From Hymenobacter sublimis (GTDB taxonomy: Bacteria > Bacteroidota > Bacteroidia > Cytophagales > Hymenobacteraceae): 64,000 nt of DNA. This document shows, one piece after another, positions 49,763 to 57,193 of the stretch; within the stretch, counting starts at the first letter, position 1, and every line of letters starts with the position of its first letter. The stretch spans positions 3,870,001 to 3,934,000 of the forward strand of contig NZ_CP095848.1 in assembly GCF_023101345.1 (NCBI RefSeq), written 5' to 3'. The translations under genes and the position numbers were made by a program. The notes under the pieces were generated by a model. It ran no database searches and was not told where the DNA came from. It saw only the letters and a program-made list of their open reading frames with translations.

Positions 49763-50264
49763 GCTACTGAGTGGAGAAAATATAAGAGGAAGTAAAAAAT
49801 CGATCCGCACAAGCCGCCTGTTCCTCTGCTGCTGTCTAGCCTTGAGCCCACGCGTTGGCCCGCTGCTGACGGCTGAAAAGAAGTCGTGAGTAAAACTTGT
49901 GGCAAGACTCCTGACTTGCTGGTACATACGGCCTCTGACAGGATGAATTGGTTTACAAATCTCCCTAGAATCTCTACCCTAAAAAATGACTTTCGTCAAC
50001 ACAAAAAATGATATTGATTAAACTTTTCCCGGCGTTTCCAGCCTGGGAAACCATATTGGGATTCATAAAGTACTATAAATACTAACTTATAAAACACTCC
50101 TCGATAAAACAACACTTCCCCGCCGATTAGTACCGGCCGGGGAAGTACGAAAAGAGAATTCTAGTGGTTTCCAGAAGCGGCAACTATACCCTGCGGGCTA
50201 CCCCGGCAAGTTGCCTTGCAACCCGCCCAGGAGCCTGTTGGGGCCTGAGGTTACAACCCCTGCC
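49763..50264. other. AT-rich intergenic between roadblock cassette and Crp/Fnr gene
   Basis: About 500 bp with promoters expected for the cassette. It holds the hairpin at 50114-50146 and a GTTTCC/GGAAAC hairpin near 50035. No ORF or known RNA is seen. Confidence 0.45.
50114..50146 (-). terminator. hairpin downstream of the Crp/Fnr gene
   Basis: ACTTCCCC (50114-50121) pairs with GGGGAAGT (50139-50146), with an inner CCG/CGG. It is about 120 nt past the stop of the Crp/Fnr gene. Reading on the minus strand the T content after it is modest. Confidence 0.5.
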
Positions 50265-50972
50265 TTAATCATAGAGGGCCGCTAGGTGGCTCAGCTTGCC
50301 CACGTTCAGAATGGTAATGCGGCTACCTTGGGTTGCTACCAGCCCTTCGTCACGGAATTCGGAAAGCAGGCGGCTGGCGGTTTCCTTGGCCGTACCCATG
50401 AGTGCAGCCAAGTCGTCGCGGGAAATGGGGATGCTGAAGGGCTCATCGGTGGCGGGCCGAAACACGTTGTAGAGCAGCAACAGGGCTTCGGCCAGCCGCT
50501 CGCGCACGGGCTTGTAAGAGCCGTGCAGCATCCGTTCCTCGGCCTCGCCCAGGGCTTTGGCCAGCAGGCGCATCAGGGAATGGGCAAACTGGGCGTTTTG
50601 CTCAATAAGGCTGAAGAAGTCGGTGCGCGGCACCAGGCACACCACGCAGTCGGTGAGGGCGGTAGCGGCGGTGGAGTAGTTGCCGCCCATCATCAGGGAG
50701 CGGTAGCCAATAACGTCGCCTTCCTTCACCAGCCGGATGATGTGCTCCTTGCCATCGGCACTGATCTTGGAGACTTTAATCTTACCCTGGTGCACGCAAT
50801 ACAGCCCGTTGGCCCGGCTACCCTGCTGGAAAATTACCTGCCCCTTGTGGTAAGACTGGTGCACTTTTCCGCCCGAAATAAAGGTCAACTCGCCGTGCTG
50901 GCAGGCTCCCAGCAACGACTGCTGCACGTGCGGGCAGTTCTGACAATTGACTGGAACAGAAGGAACGATCAT
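50265..50972 (-). CDS. Crp/Fnr family regulator with N-terminal Cys cluster
   Basis: 235 residues. Cys10, Cys13 and Cys24 (C-x2-C-x10-C) lie in the first 25 residues, ahead of the cyclic-nucleotide-binding-like barrel; further Cys are at 59, 109 and 112. This is like FNR, where three N-terminal Cys plus one internal Cys hold an oxygen-sensitive 4Fe-4S cluster, though the spacing differs from E. coli FNR. The C-terminal winged helix has ISRDDLAALMGTAKETASRLLSEFRDEG. It is likely an oxygen- or NO-responsive regulator. It lies beside the roadblock cassette and a few kb from two truncated hemoglobins. Confidence 0.9.
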   Translation of the reverse strand: MIVPSVPVNCQNCPHVQQSLLGACQHGELTFISGGKVHQSYHKGQVIFQQGSRANGLYCVHQGKIKVSKISADGKEHIIRLVKEGDVIGYRSLMMGGNYSTAATALTDCVVCLVPRTDFFSLIEQNAQFAHSLMRLLAKALGEAEERMLHGSYKPVRERLAEALLLLYNVFRPATDEPFSIPISRDDLAALMGTAKETASRLLSEFRDEGLVATQGSRITILNVGKLSHLAALYD

Positions 50973-51170
50973 ACGGTGATACGATATAGACTATTTGCAC
51001 TAGTGCCGTTTCGCTCTGCTTGCTCTCCTGTGAGCTCCATGAGCTGACAAGAGGGCAGATGCATAGTACGGCTACCTTAGCAAAATTCAAATCATCTGCT
51101 CTACAAACTCTACCCCAGTCACTCAGCTAAGAATACCTTAACCGGGTACGTAAACTATAGTCGGCACGTA
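50973..51170. other. promoter region of the Crp/Fnr gene
   Basis: AT-rich, with no gene. It is the left half of a 443-bp gap up to the M1 peptidase at 51416; the right half (51193-51415) likewise shows nothing but AT-rich sequence. Confidence 0.4.
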
Positions 51171-51192
51171 TTTGTGCCATTAACGGCACAAA
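51171..51192. promoter_or_regulatory. operator-like inverted repeat
   Basis: TTTGTGCC, ATTAAC, GGCACAAA: perfect 8-bp arms with a 6-nt spacer, about 200 bp upstream of the Crp/Fnr start. Symmetric binding by a dimeric regulator such as Crp/Fnr itself is plausible. Confidence 0.45.
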
Positions 51193-51415
51193 ATTAACAT
51201 ATTTTTAATCTACCAGCAGATTTATACGCCTATCATATCATCCCATAATGACACAAATAGTTTTCATTAAGGGAATGCACTTCTTGAAATAAGGCAACTA
51301 CTACTGCATAGCGTTTGGCCTCCTACTATTACAGCAACTTTACCTGTTAGAAGCGACGCTTATTATCTGGCTTGCGCTCAGTATGTGTGGCTCCTGCCTG
51401 TACTACCAGCGCGGG

Positions 51416-53137
51416 TTACTCTACTAGCACCCCGATATAGTAGTTTTCCGTGTCAACCTCCAGGTTTTCGCGGGTAAGGCCGGGCAGGTTCAAGGGTTGG
51501 AAGGAGGTAGTAAGTGGCAGGGTGTGGTACTCACCGCCCTTGGTGCGCAGCCTGATGGGTAGGTTAAACTCTGGCACGTTGGCAATCCACCGGCCCACCG
51601 GTTTACCCTCCTCGAAACGAATTTCTAGGGTTGGCAGGCTGGCGTAGCGCAGGTACTGGTCGAAAATGGGCGTGAGGTTGTAGCCGGTTTGCTGGCTGAG
51701 GTAGCCTACTACCTGGGGCGTAGTTACGGTTTGGTGGTAGAAGGTGCGGGACAGGCCCCGCAGCAGTTCCCGCCACCGGGCATCATCGGGCACGTAGGCC
51801 GTCCGGATCAGGTTGAGCACGTTGCTACCCTTGTCGTACATATCGGAGGAACCCTCCCGGTTTACCTCGTAGGGGCCAATAATGGGCGCGTCGTTTTGAA
51901 TGTTGCGGCGCTGCCCCCGGATATACTGCTGAGCGGCCTGCTTGCCAAACTGGCTTTCCACGAACAGAGCCTCGGAGTAGGTAGTAAAGCTCTCGTGAAT
52001 CCACATGTCGGCTATGTCCTTGCTGGTAATGTTGTTGCCGAACCACTCGTGCCCACTTTCGTGGATGATGATGAAGTCCCACTTCAGGCCCCAGCCGGTG
52101 GCGGAGCGGTCCTTGCCCAGGTAGCCATTCTGGTACTTGTTGCCGTAGGCCACGGCGCTCTGGTGCTCCATGCCCAGGTGCGGGGCCTCCACCAGCTTGT
52201 AGCCATCCTCATAAAACGGGTAAGGCCCAAACCACGACTCCAGCGACTTGAGCATGGGCTTTACGTTGGCCGCAAACTGGGTTTTGGCCTTGGACAGGTT
52301 CTCGGGTAGCACCCAATAGTCCAGCGTGAGCTTGCCTTTCTCGCCGGCATACTCGTCGGCAAAGTGCGTGTAGTCGCCCACATTCAGGGCCACGTCGTAG
52401 TTGTTGATGGGGTTGCTCACAAACCAGTCGAAGCGGGTGGCGCCGCCTGTGAGGGCAGTGGTTTTGCGCAGACGGCCGTTGGAAATGTCTTTTAAACCCT
52501 TGGGCACCGTTACGCTGATGAGCATGCTGTCAACCTCGTCGGCCTGGTGGTCTTTGGTGGGCCACCAAATGCTAGCCCCTACCCCCTGGCAGGCCGAGGC
52601 AACCCAGGGTTTGCCCTTGCTATCCTGAGTAAACACCAGTCCGCCGTCCCAGGGCGCGTGCTTGGCCTCGGTGGGCTGCCCGGAGTAGAACACGGTGAAG
52701 GCGGCGCGGCTGCCCTTGCGGATGGGCTCCGGAAACGTGACAAACACAGCGTTGGCTTCGCGGGTAAACGGCACCGACTTGCCCTGGTACTCCACCTTTT
52801 CCACCTTCAGGTTCGCGAACAGGTCAAACTGCAGCCGGCTGAAATCCTGGGTGGCCGTGAAACCGAACAGGTTGGAGCCGCTGAGCGCCTTTTTGCCGAT
52901 ATCCAGCCGCACATCCAGGTGGTAGTAGTTGAGGTCGTAGCAGGTGCGCAGGGGCGTGAGGGCCCCGCGCAGGGAATCGGCGCGTGTGAAGGCAGGCTTG
53001 GCCTGAAGCAGTTGGGCGGCGGCCGGATTGCTCAGGCCCACCAGCAGGCCCAGCCAAAGAAGTAGAAGAAAAGAGCGCACAGGCAAGCAAGGTAGGAGTA
53101 CGCGGTAAAGAACGGGATTCGGGCGCAAGCGCTGCAT
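51416..53137 (-). CDS. secreted M1 family aminopeptidase
   Basis: 573 residues from the ATG at 53137, which precedes a signal region (SFLLLLWLGLLVGLSNPAAAQ). The zinc site HESGHEWFGN is followed by the third ligand Glu in MWIHESFTTYSE. Ahead of it is GMEHQSAVAYGN, the form of the M1 exopeptidase motif common in Bacteroidota instead of GAMEN. The N-terminal beta saddle (YHLDVRLDI, then NLFGF) is complete. It cuts N-terminal residues from peptides in the periplasm or outside. The M1 C-terminal helical domain is short, as in the smaller members. It is monocistronic. Confidence 0.92.
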   Translation of the reverse strand: MQRLRPNPVLYRVLLPCLPVRSFLLLLWLGLLVGLSNPAAAQLLQAKPAFTRADSLRGALTPLRTCYDLNYYHLDVRLDIGKKALSGSNLFGFTATQDFSRLQFDLFANLKVEKVEYQGKSVPFTREANAVFVTFPEPIRKGSRAAFTVFYSGQPTEAKHAPWDGGLVFTQDSKGKPWVASACQGVGASIWWPTKDHQADEVDSMLISVTVPKGLKDISNGRLRKTTALTGGATRFDWFVSNPINNYDVALNVGDYTHFADEYAGEKGKLTLDYWVLPENLSKAKTQFAANVKPMLKSLESWFGPYPFYEDGYKLVEAPHLGMEHQSAVAYGNKYQNGYLGKDRSATGWGLKWDFIIIHESGHEWFGNNITSKDIADMWIHESFTTYSEALFVESQFGKQAAQQYIRGQRRNIQNDAPIIGPYEVNREGSSDMYDKGSNVLNLIRTAYVPDDARWRELLRGLSRTFYHQTVTTPQVVGYLSQQTGYNLTPIFDQYLRYASLPTLEIRFEEGKPVGRWIANVPEFNLPIRLRTKGGEYHTLPLTTSFQPLNLPGLTRENLEVDTENYYIGVLVE

Positions 53138-53253
53138 CTCCTGCCCTACCCAAGCCGGTACGCTGCAAGGCCAGGGTTGCCCCACTGCTAGTCGCCCAGC
53201 CAAGTGGCCTGACAAGCGGCTGGTAGCACGCGGCCATCCTGCCAAAACCGGCG

Positions 53254-53261
53254 TAGGTTTG
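53254..53261 (+). promoter_or_regulatory. Bacteroidota -7 box (TAnnTTTG)
   Basis: TAGGTTTG is a full match. Because transcription would start near 53268, the first in-frame ATG (53270) would have almost no leader, which favours the ATG at 53285. Confidence 0.5.
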
Positions 53262-53284
53262 CAGTCTACATGCTTCCGGTTTTT

Positions 53285-54202
53285 ATGGCGAATCAGCTAC
53301 CTCCTTCCCGCACGGCCCTGCTCCTGGCCTTTGCGGCCGTCTACCTCATCTGGGGTTCCACCTACCTGGGCATCCGCTTCGCCATCGACTCCATGCCGCC
53401 CCTGCTCATGGCCGGCAGCCGCTATGCCCTGGCGGGAGCCTTGCTCTACGGCTTCATGCGCCTGCGCGGGGAGCCGGCCCCCACCTGGCGCGGCTGGGGT
53501 GTGGCCCTGCTTATTGGTATCTGCCTGCTGGCTTTCGGCAACGGGGGCGTCACGCTGGGCGAGCAGTACATTCCCTCGGGCCTGGCGGCATTGCTGGTGG
53601 CCACGGTACCTATGTTTCTGGCGGTGCTGGGGTGGTGGAGCGGGGTAGCGCAGCGGCCTACCCCGGCCGTAACGCTAGGGTTGGTGTGCGGCCTGGGCGG
53701 CGTGTATTTGCTGGCTCGTACGCCCGGCGCTAGCCACGTAGCCCTGCCCGGGCACGAGGGCATTGGGATGGTTCTGGTGCTAACAGCGGCGCTGGTGTGG
53801 GCCATTGGCTCGTTGTACTCCAAGCGGCACCAGCCGAGTCCGTCGCCCTTCTTGTCGGGGGGTATGCAGATGCTTTGCGGGGGACTGGTGATGGTGGTGG
53901 TGGGCCTAGTTCGGGGCGAGGCTCAGGGCTTTGAGCTGGCGCAGGTGACGTCGAAATCATGGCTAGCGTATATCTATCTGGTTACGTTCGGCTCGATTGT
54001 CGCCTTTACGGCGTACATCTGGCTGCTACGGGCCGTGGAGCCAGCCCTGGCTGGTACCTATGCCTTTGTGAACCCCGTGGTGGCGGTGCTGCTGGGCTGG
54101 GCCTTTGCCGGCGAGCAACTGAACGCCGGCATGCTTGGGGGCGCGGCCCTGATTGTGTTAGCCGTGGTGCTGGTGGTGTTGGGCGGTAGGCGCGCCGCCT
54201 AA
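53285..54202 (+). CDS. EamA/DMT family transporter
   Basis: 305 residues from the ATG at 53285; the ATG at 53270 is also in frame. It has ten hydrophobic spans as two EamA halves (YLIWGSTYLGIRFAIDSMPP near the start, and LVTFGSIVAFTAYIWLLRAVEP in the second half). The drug/metabolite superfamily exports amino acids, nucleotides and metabolites; the substrate is unknown. The first gene in a plus-strand run followed 64 bp later by a truncated globin gene. Confidence 0.92.
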   Translation: MANQLPPSRTALLLAFAAVYLIWGSTYLGIRFAIDSMPPLLMAGSRYALAGALLYGFMRLRGEPAPTWRGWGVALLIGICLLAFGNGGVTLGEQYIPSGLAALLVATVPMFLAVLGWWSGVAQRPTPAVTLGLVCGLGGVYLLARTPGASHVALPGHEGIGMVLVLTAALVWAIGSLYSKRHQPSPSPFLSGGMQMLCGGLVMVVVGLVRGEAQGFELAQVTSKSWLAYIYLVTFGSIVAFTAYIWLLRAVEPALAGTYAFVNPVVAVLLGWAFAGEQLNAGMLGGAALIVLAVVLVVLGGRRAA

Positions 54203-54266
54203 CGGCGCCCATGTTAGCGTCGGCCGTAAGTTGCTTTGTTCCGCCCTTCTCCTGTCTACTTCTGTT

Positions 54267-54656
54267 ATGGAACACCTACCCGATATTCAATCCGAAGAGG
54301 ACGTTCGCCTGCTGGTAGATTCCTTCTATAGCCGGGTGCAAACCGACGACCTGATTGGGCCCATCTTCGAGGCAGTGGTTCAGGGGCAGTGGCCCCGCCA
54401 TTTGGCTACTATGTATGACTTTTGGAGCAGCCTGCTACTAGGCACGGGGCGCTACCGGGGCCGGCCCTTTCCCAAGCACCTGGCCCTACCCATCAACAGT
54501 CAGCATTTCCGGCGCTGGCTTGCCTTATTCGTGGAAACGGTAGAAGCCCATTTCGCCGGCCCTACCGCCGACGAAGCGCTGTACAAGGCGGGTAACCTTG
54601 CTTCCATTTTTGAGTATCGTATCCAGCAAGCCAACAACCCGCTCAACCTGCTTTAA
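54267..54656 (+). CDS. group III truncated hemoglobin 1
   Basis: 129 residues from the ATG at 54267. The fold and motifs of the group III truncated globins are visible: VRLLVDSFYSRVQTDDLIGPIF at the N-terminal helices, WPRHLATMYDFWSSLLLG in the B/E-helix region, and the proximal His in FPKHLALP. Group III globins bind haem and react with oxygen, NO or peroxide; a function in NO detoxification or redox protection is inferred. A second, related globin gene follows 152 bp downstream. Confidence 0.9.
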   Translation: MEHLPDIQSEEDVRLLVDSFYSRVQTDDLIGPIFEAVVQGQWPRHLATMYDFWSSLLLGTGRYRGRPFPKHLALPINSQHFRRWLALFVETVEAHFAGPTADEALYKAGNLASIFEYRIQQANNPLNLL

Positions 54657-54808
54657 ACTTTTTCAAGCCGGATCTAGCTTTAGCGGCTATTAATCAATTA
54701 GAAAGAACATAATTTCAAGGAATCATAAAAATATTTTTTAGCCCTTTAGCGAAAGTTGTGCAACCTGCGTAAATTCGCTCCGTATCCACTGGTCCTACCT
54801 CTGCTCGT

Positions 54809-55174
54809 ATGGCTACTTCTACTCTTCCCGATTTGTGCACCGAAGGTGACATCAAGACGCTGGTGGATACCGCGTTCAGCAAAGCCAATGAAGATGAGCT
54901 CTTGGCTCCTCTATGCAGCGCCGTTGCGCGCGTGCACTGGCCCCGCCACCTCACCTCCATGTATGACTACTGGAGCACGGCGCTGCTAGGCACCACCCGT
55001 TACCAGGAAGGCCAGATGGTTCCCCTGCACTCGGCGCTGCCGGCGCAAGGTCCTTTGTTTCAGCGCTGGGTTTCTTTGCTGAAACGCACCGTTGACGAGA
55101 AGTTTGCCGGCTCAAAAGCCGAAGAAGCCAAAAGCAAAGTAGCGACGCTGGCCTCTAACTCCCGCGCCGCCTAA
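54809..55174 (+). CDS. group III truncated hemoglobin 2
   Basis: 121 residues. It is a paralogue of the preceding protein: DIKTLVDTAFSKANEDELLAPL, WPRHLTSMYDYWSTALLG and a proximal-His region VPLHSALP. The distance between this gene and its neighbour (152 bp) leaves room for a separate promoter. Residues at the distal side differ from copy 1, so ligand preference may differ. A terminator follows. Terminal Ala-Ser residues (ASNSRAA) are unlike the hydrophobic end of copy 1. Confidence 0.87.
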   Translation: MATSTLPDLCTEGDIKTLVDTAFSKANEDELLAPLCSAVARVHWPRHLTSMYDYWSTALLGTTRYQEGQMVPLHSALPAQGPLFQRWVSLLKRTVDEKFAGSKAEEAKSKVATLASNSRAA

Positions 55175-55253
55175 CCGATATTACCCCGCTCTTTTTATCC
55201 CACCCCCAATTCCCGCTCCTTTCTCACTCACCCATCCACCCACCCACCCGCTG

Positions 55254-55287
55254 AAAAGCCCTCTGGTTTGTTCCAGAGGGCTTTTTT
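55254..55287 (+). terminator. intrinsic terminator
   Basis: AAAAGCCCTCTGG with 55273-55285 (13 bp), then a T run. It ends the globin transcript. Confidence 0.88.
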
Positions 55288-55321
55288 GCGCAATCATGCT
55301 GCCAAGACAAGAGAGGCATGA

Positions 55322-55353
55322 AAAAGGCTACCCATTATGGCGGGTAGCCTTTT
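55322..55353 (-). terminator. intrinsic terminator of sucB
   Basis: AAAAGGCTACCC/GGGTAGCCTTTT (12 bp, 55322-55333 with 55342-55353), just past the sucB stop on the minus strand. Confidence 0.85.
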
Positions 55354-55377
55354 CCATTAACGCTTCAAATAGTCCGT

Positions 55378-57075
55378 TTACACGCCCAGCAGCAGGCGGG
55401 TCGGGTCTTCAAGCAGCTCTTTCACGCGCACCAAGAACGATACCGACTCGCGGCCGTCGATGATGCGGTGGTCGTAGCTCAGGGCCAGATACATCATGGG
55501 GCGGATTACCACTTGGCCGTTTTCAGCAATGGGGCGCTGCACGATGTTGTGCATACCCAAAATAGCCGACTGCGGGGCGTTGATAATCGGGGTGCTCATC
55601 ATGGAGCCGAACACGCCGCCGTTGGTGATGGTGAACGTGCCGCCGGTCATTTGCTCGATGGTGAGCTTGTTGTCGCGAGCCAGGGTAGCCAGGCGCACGA
55701 TTTCCTTCTCGATACCATCAAACGACAGTTCTTCGGCGTTGCGAATTACCGGTACCACCAGCCCTTTCGGCGCCGATACGGCGATGCTAATGTCGCAGAA
55801 GTCGTTGTACACGATGTCGGTGCCGTCAATCTGGGCATTCACGGCGGGCCATTCTTTCAGGGCCACGCACACGGCCTTGGTAAAGAACGACATGAAGCCG
55901 AGACCTACCGAGTGCTTCTCCTTGAACTTGTCCTTGAACTTGTTGCGCAGGTCCATGATAGGCTGCATGTTCACCTCGTTGAAGGTGGTGAGCATGGCCG
56001 TTTCGTTCTTCACGGATACCAGGCGGCGAGCTACCGTCTTGCGCAAGTTGCTCATCCGCTCCCGACGCACGTTGCGGTTGCCGCTGGCAGCCGGAGCCGC
56101 TGCTACTGGCGCGGTAGCTTTGGCCGGAGCAGCGGGGGTAGCCGCCGGAGCTGGGGCCGCTGGGCGGGCCTGAGCGTTCTGAGCGTCTTCCTTCGTGATG
56201 CGACCATCGCGGCCGGAACCTTGTACGTCGGCGGGGTTGATGCCTTTTTCACCCAGAATCTTACCAGCCGCTGGCGAAGGGGTGCCGGTAGCGTAGCTGG
56301 TAGCACTGGAGGTAGCCGGAGCCGTTGCACTAGCCTGGCTGGCGGCCGGAGCGGCCGGAGCGGAAGTAGCAGCCGGGGCGCCGCTGCCGCCTTCAATGCG
56401 GGCGATGGTAGCGCCGATGCCGATGGTTTCGCCTTCTTTGGCGGCGTGACGCAGCGTGCCGCTACCCTCGGCGGGCAATTCAAACGTGGCCTTGTCCGAC
56501 TCCAGTTCGGCAATGATTTCGTCGCGCTGCACTTGGGCACCGTCTTCCTTAAGCCATTTGGCTACCGTTACTTCCGTAATGGACTCGCCCACGGCTGGAA
56601 TTTTCATTTCTACAGTAGCTGCACTACCGCCGCCGTTGCTGGCGGGTGCGCTAGCAGCTGCCGGGGCGGCAGCCGTAGGCGTATCAGCCGAGCCGGCCTG
56701 GGAGCCACCGTAGCCACTTTGGTTGCTGGCGGCGGGGTTCTGCTCACCTTGAGTTACCGGGTCAGTGCTAGACGTAGCGGCCGGAGCACTGGCAGCCGAA
56801 GCGGCGGGAGTAGCAGTAGCTGGTGCCGCTGAAGCACCAGCGGCTCCGTCGATGTCGGCAATGGTGGTGCCGATGCCAATGGTTTCGCCCTCAGCGACGC
56901 GGATTTTCAGGATTCCGTCGGTTTCAGCGGGCAGCTCAAATGTAGCTTTGTCTGATTCCAGCTCGGCAATTACTTCGTCGCGCTTCACGGCGTCTCCGTC
57001 AGCCTTCAGCCATTTGGCGATGGTAACTTCGGTAATAGACTCGCCAACGGCGGGGATTTTAATTTCCAGACCCAT
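55378..57075 (-). CDS. sucB: 2-oxoglutarate dehydrogenase E2, dihydrolipoyl succinyltransferase, with two lipoyl domains
   Basis: 565 residues. Two lipoyl domains: residues 1-77 (lipoyl-Lys43 in ESDKATFE) and about 154-232 (lipoyl-Lys195 in the same motif), joined by Ala/Pro-rich linkers. A peripheral-subunit-binding domain (about 270-305, [18 protein letters not shown], then GRITKEDA) is followed by the acyltransferase core, which ends with the catalytic [14 protein letters not shown]. coli SucB has one lipoyl domain; two are common in some Bacteroidota. It transfers the succinyl group to CoA. It lies 118 bp after sucA on the same strand. Confidence 0.95.
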   Translation of the reverse strand: MGLEIKIPAVGESITEVTIAKWLKADGDAVKRDEVIAELESDKATFELPAETDGILKIRVAEGETIGIGTTIADIDGAAGASAAPATATPAASAASAPAATSSTDPVTQGEQNPAASNQSGYGGSQAGSADTPTAAAPAAASAPASNGGGSAATVEMKIPAVGESITEVTVAKWLKEDGAQVQRDEIIAELESDKATFELPAEGSGTLRHAAKEGETIGIGATIARIEGGSGAPAATSAPAAPAASQASATAPATSSATSYATGTPSPAAGKILGEKGINPADVQGSGRDGRITKEDAQNAQARPAAPAPAATPAAPAKATAPVAAAPAASGNRNVRRERMSNLRKTVARRLVSVKNETAMLTTFNEVNMQPIMDLRNKFKDKFKEKHSVGLGFMSFFTKAVCVALKEWPAVNAQIDGTDIVYNDFCDISIAVSAPKGLVVPVIRNAEELSFDGIEKEIVRLATLARDNKLTIEQMTGGTFTITNGGVFGSMMSTPIINAPQSAILGMHNIVQRPIAENGQVVIRPMMYLALSYDHRIIDGRESVSFLVRVKELLEDPTRLLLGV

Positions 57076-57116
57076 AGGTGGGAGAATTGAAGGGTTTCGG
57101 TAGGTATCTTTAGCTA

Positions 57117-57181
57117 TTAGCTCCTGGCTGATAGCTGTCAGCTTTCGAGTGATGAAGCTACAGCCAGCAGCCAGGAGCTAA
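57117..57181. repeat. palindromic element between sucA and sucB
   Basis: Perfect 14-bp arms (TTAGCTCCTGGCTG at 57117-57130 with 57168-57181), with further partial pairing inside. It is distinct in sequence from the other palindromes in the window. It may weaken or tune sucB expression relative to sucA. Confidence 0.65.
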
Positions 57182-57193
57182 CAGCTCGAAAAA

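Noticed and set aside
51416..53137. GMEHQ in place of GAMEN as a loss of function in the M1 peptidase
   Set aside because: GMEHQSA is the ordinary form in this Bacteroidota subgroup as I recall it, and the zinc site is intact.
55468..56832. 454-residue plus-strand ORF opposite sucB
   Set aside because: Gly/Arg/Ser-rich antisense frame of the lipoyl linkers; the sense strand encodes a complete E2.
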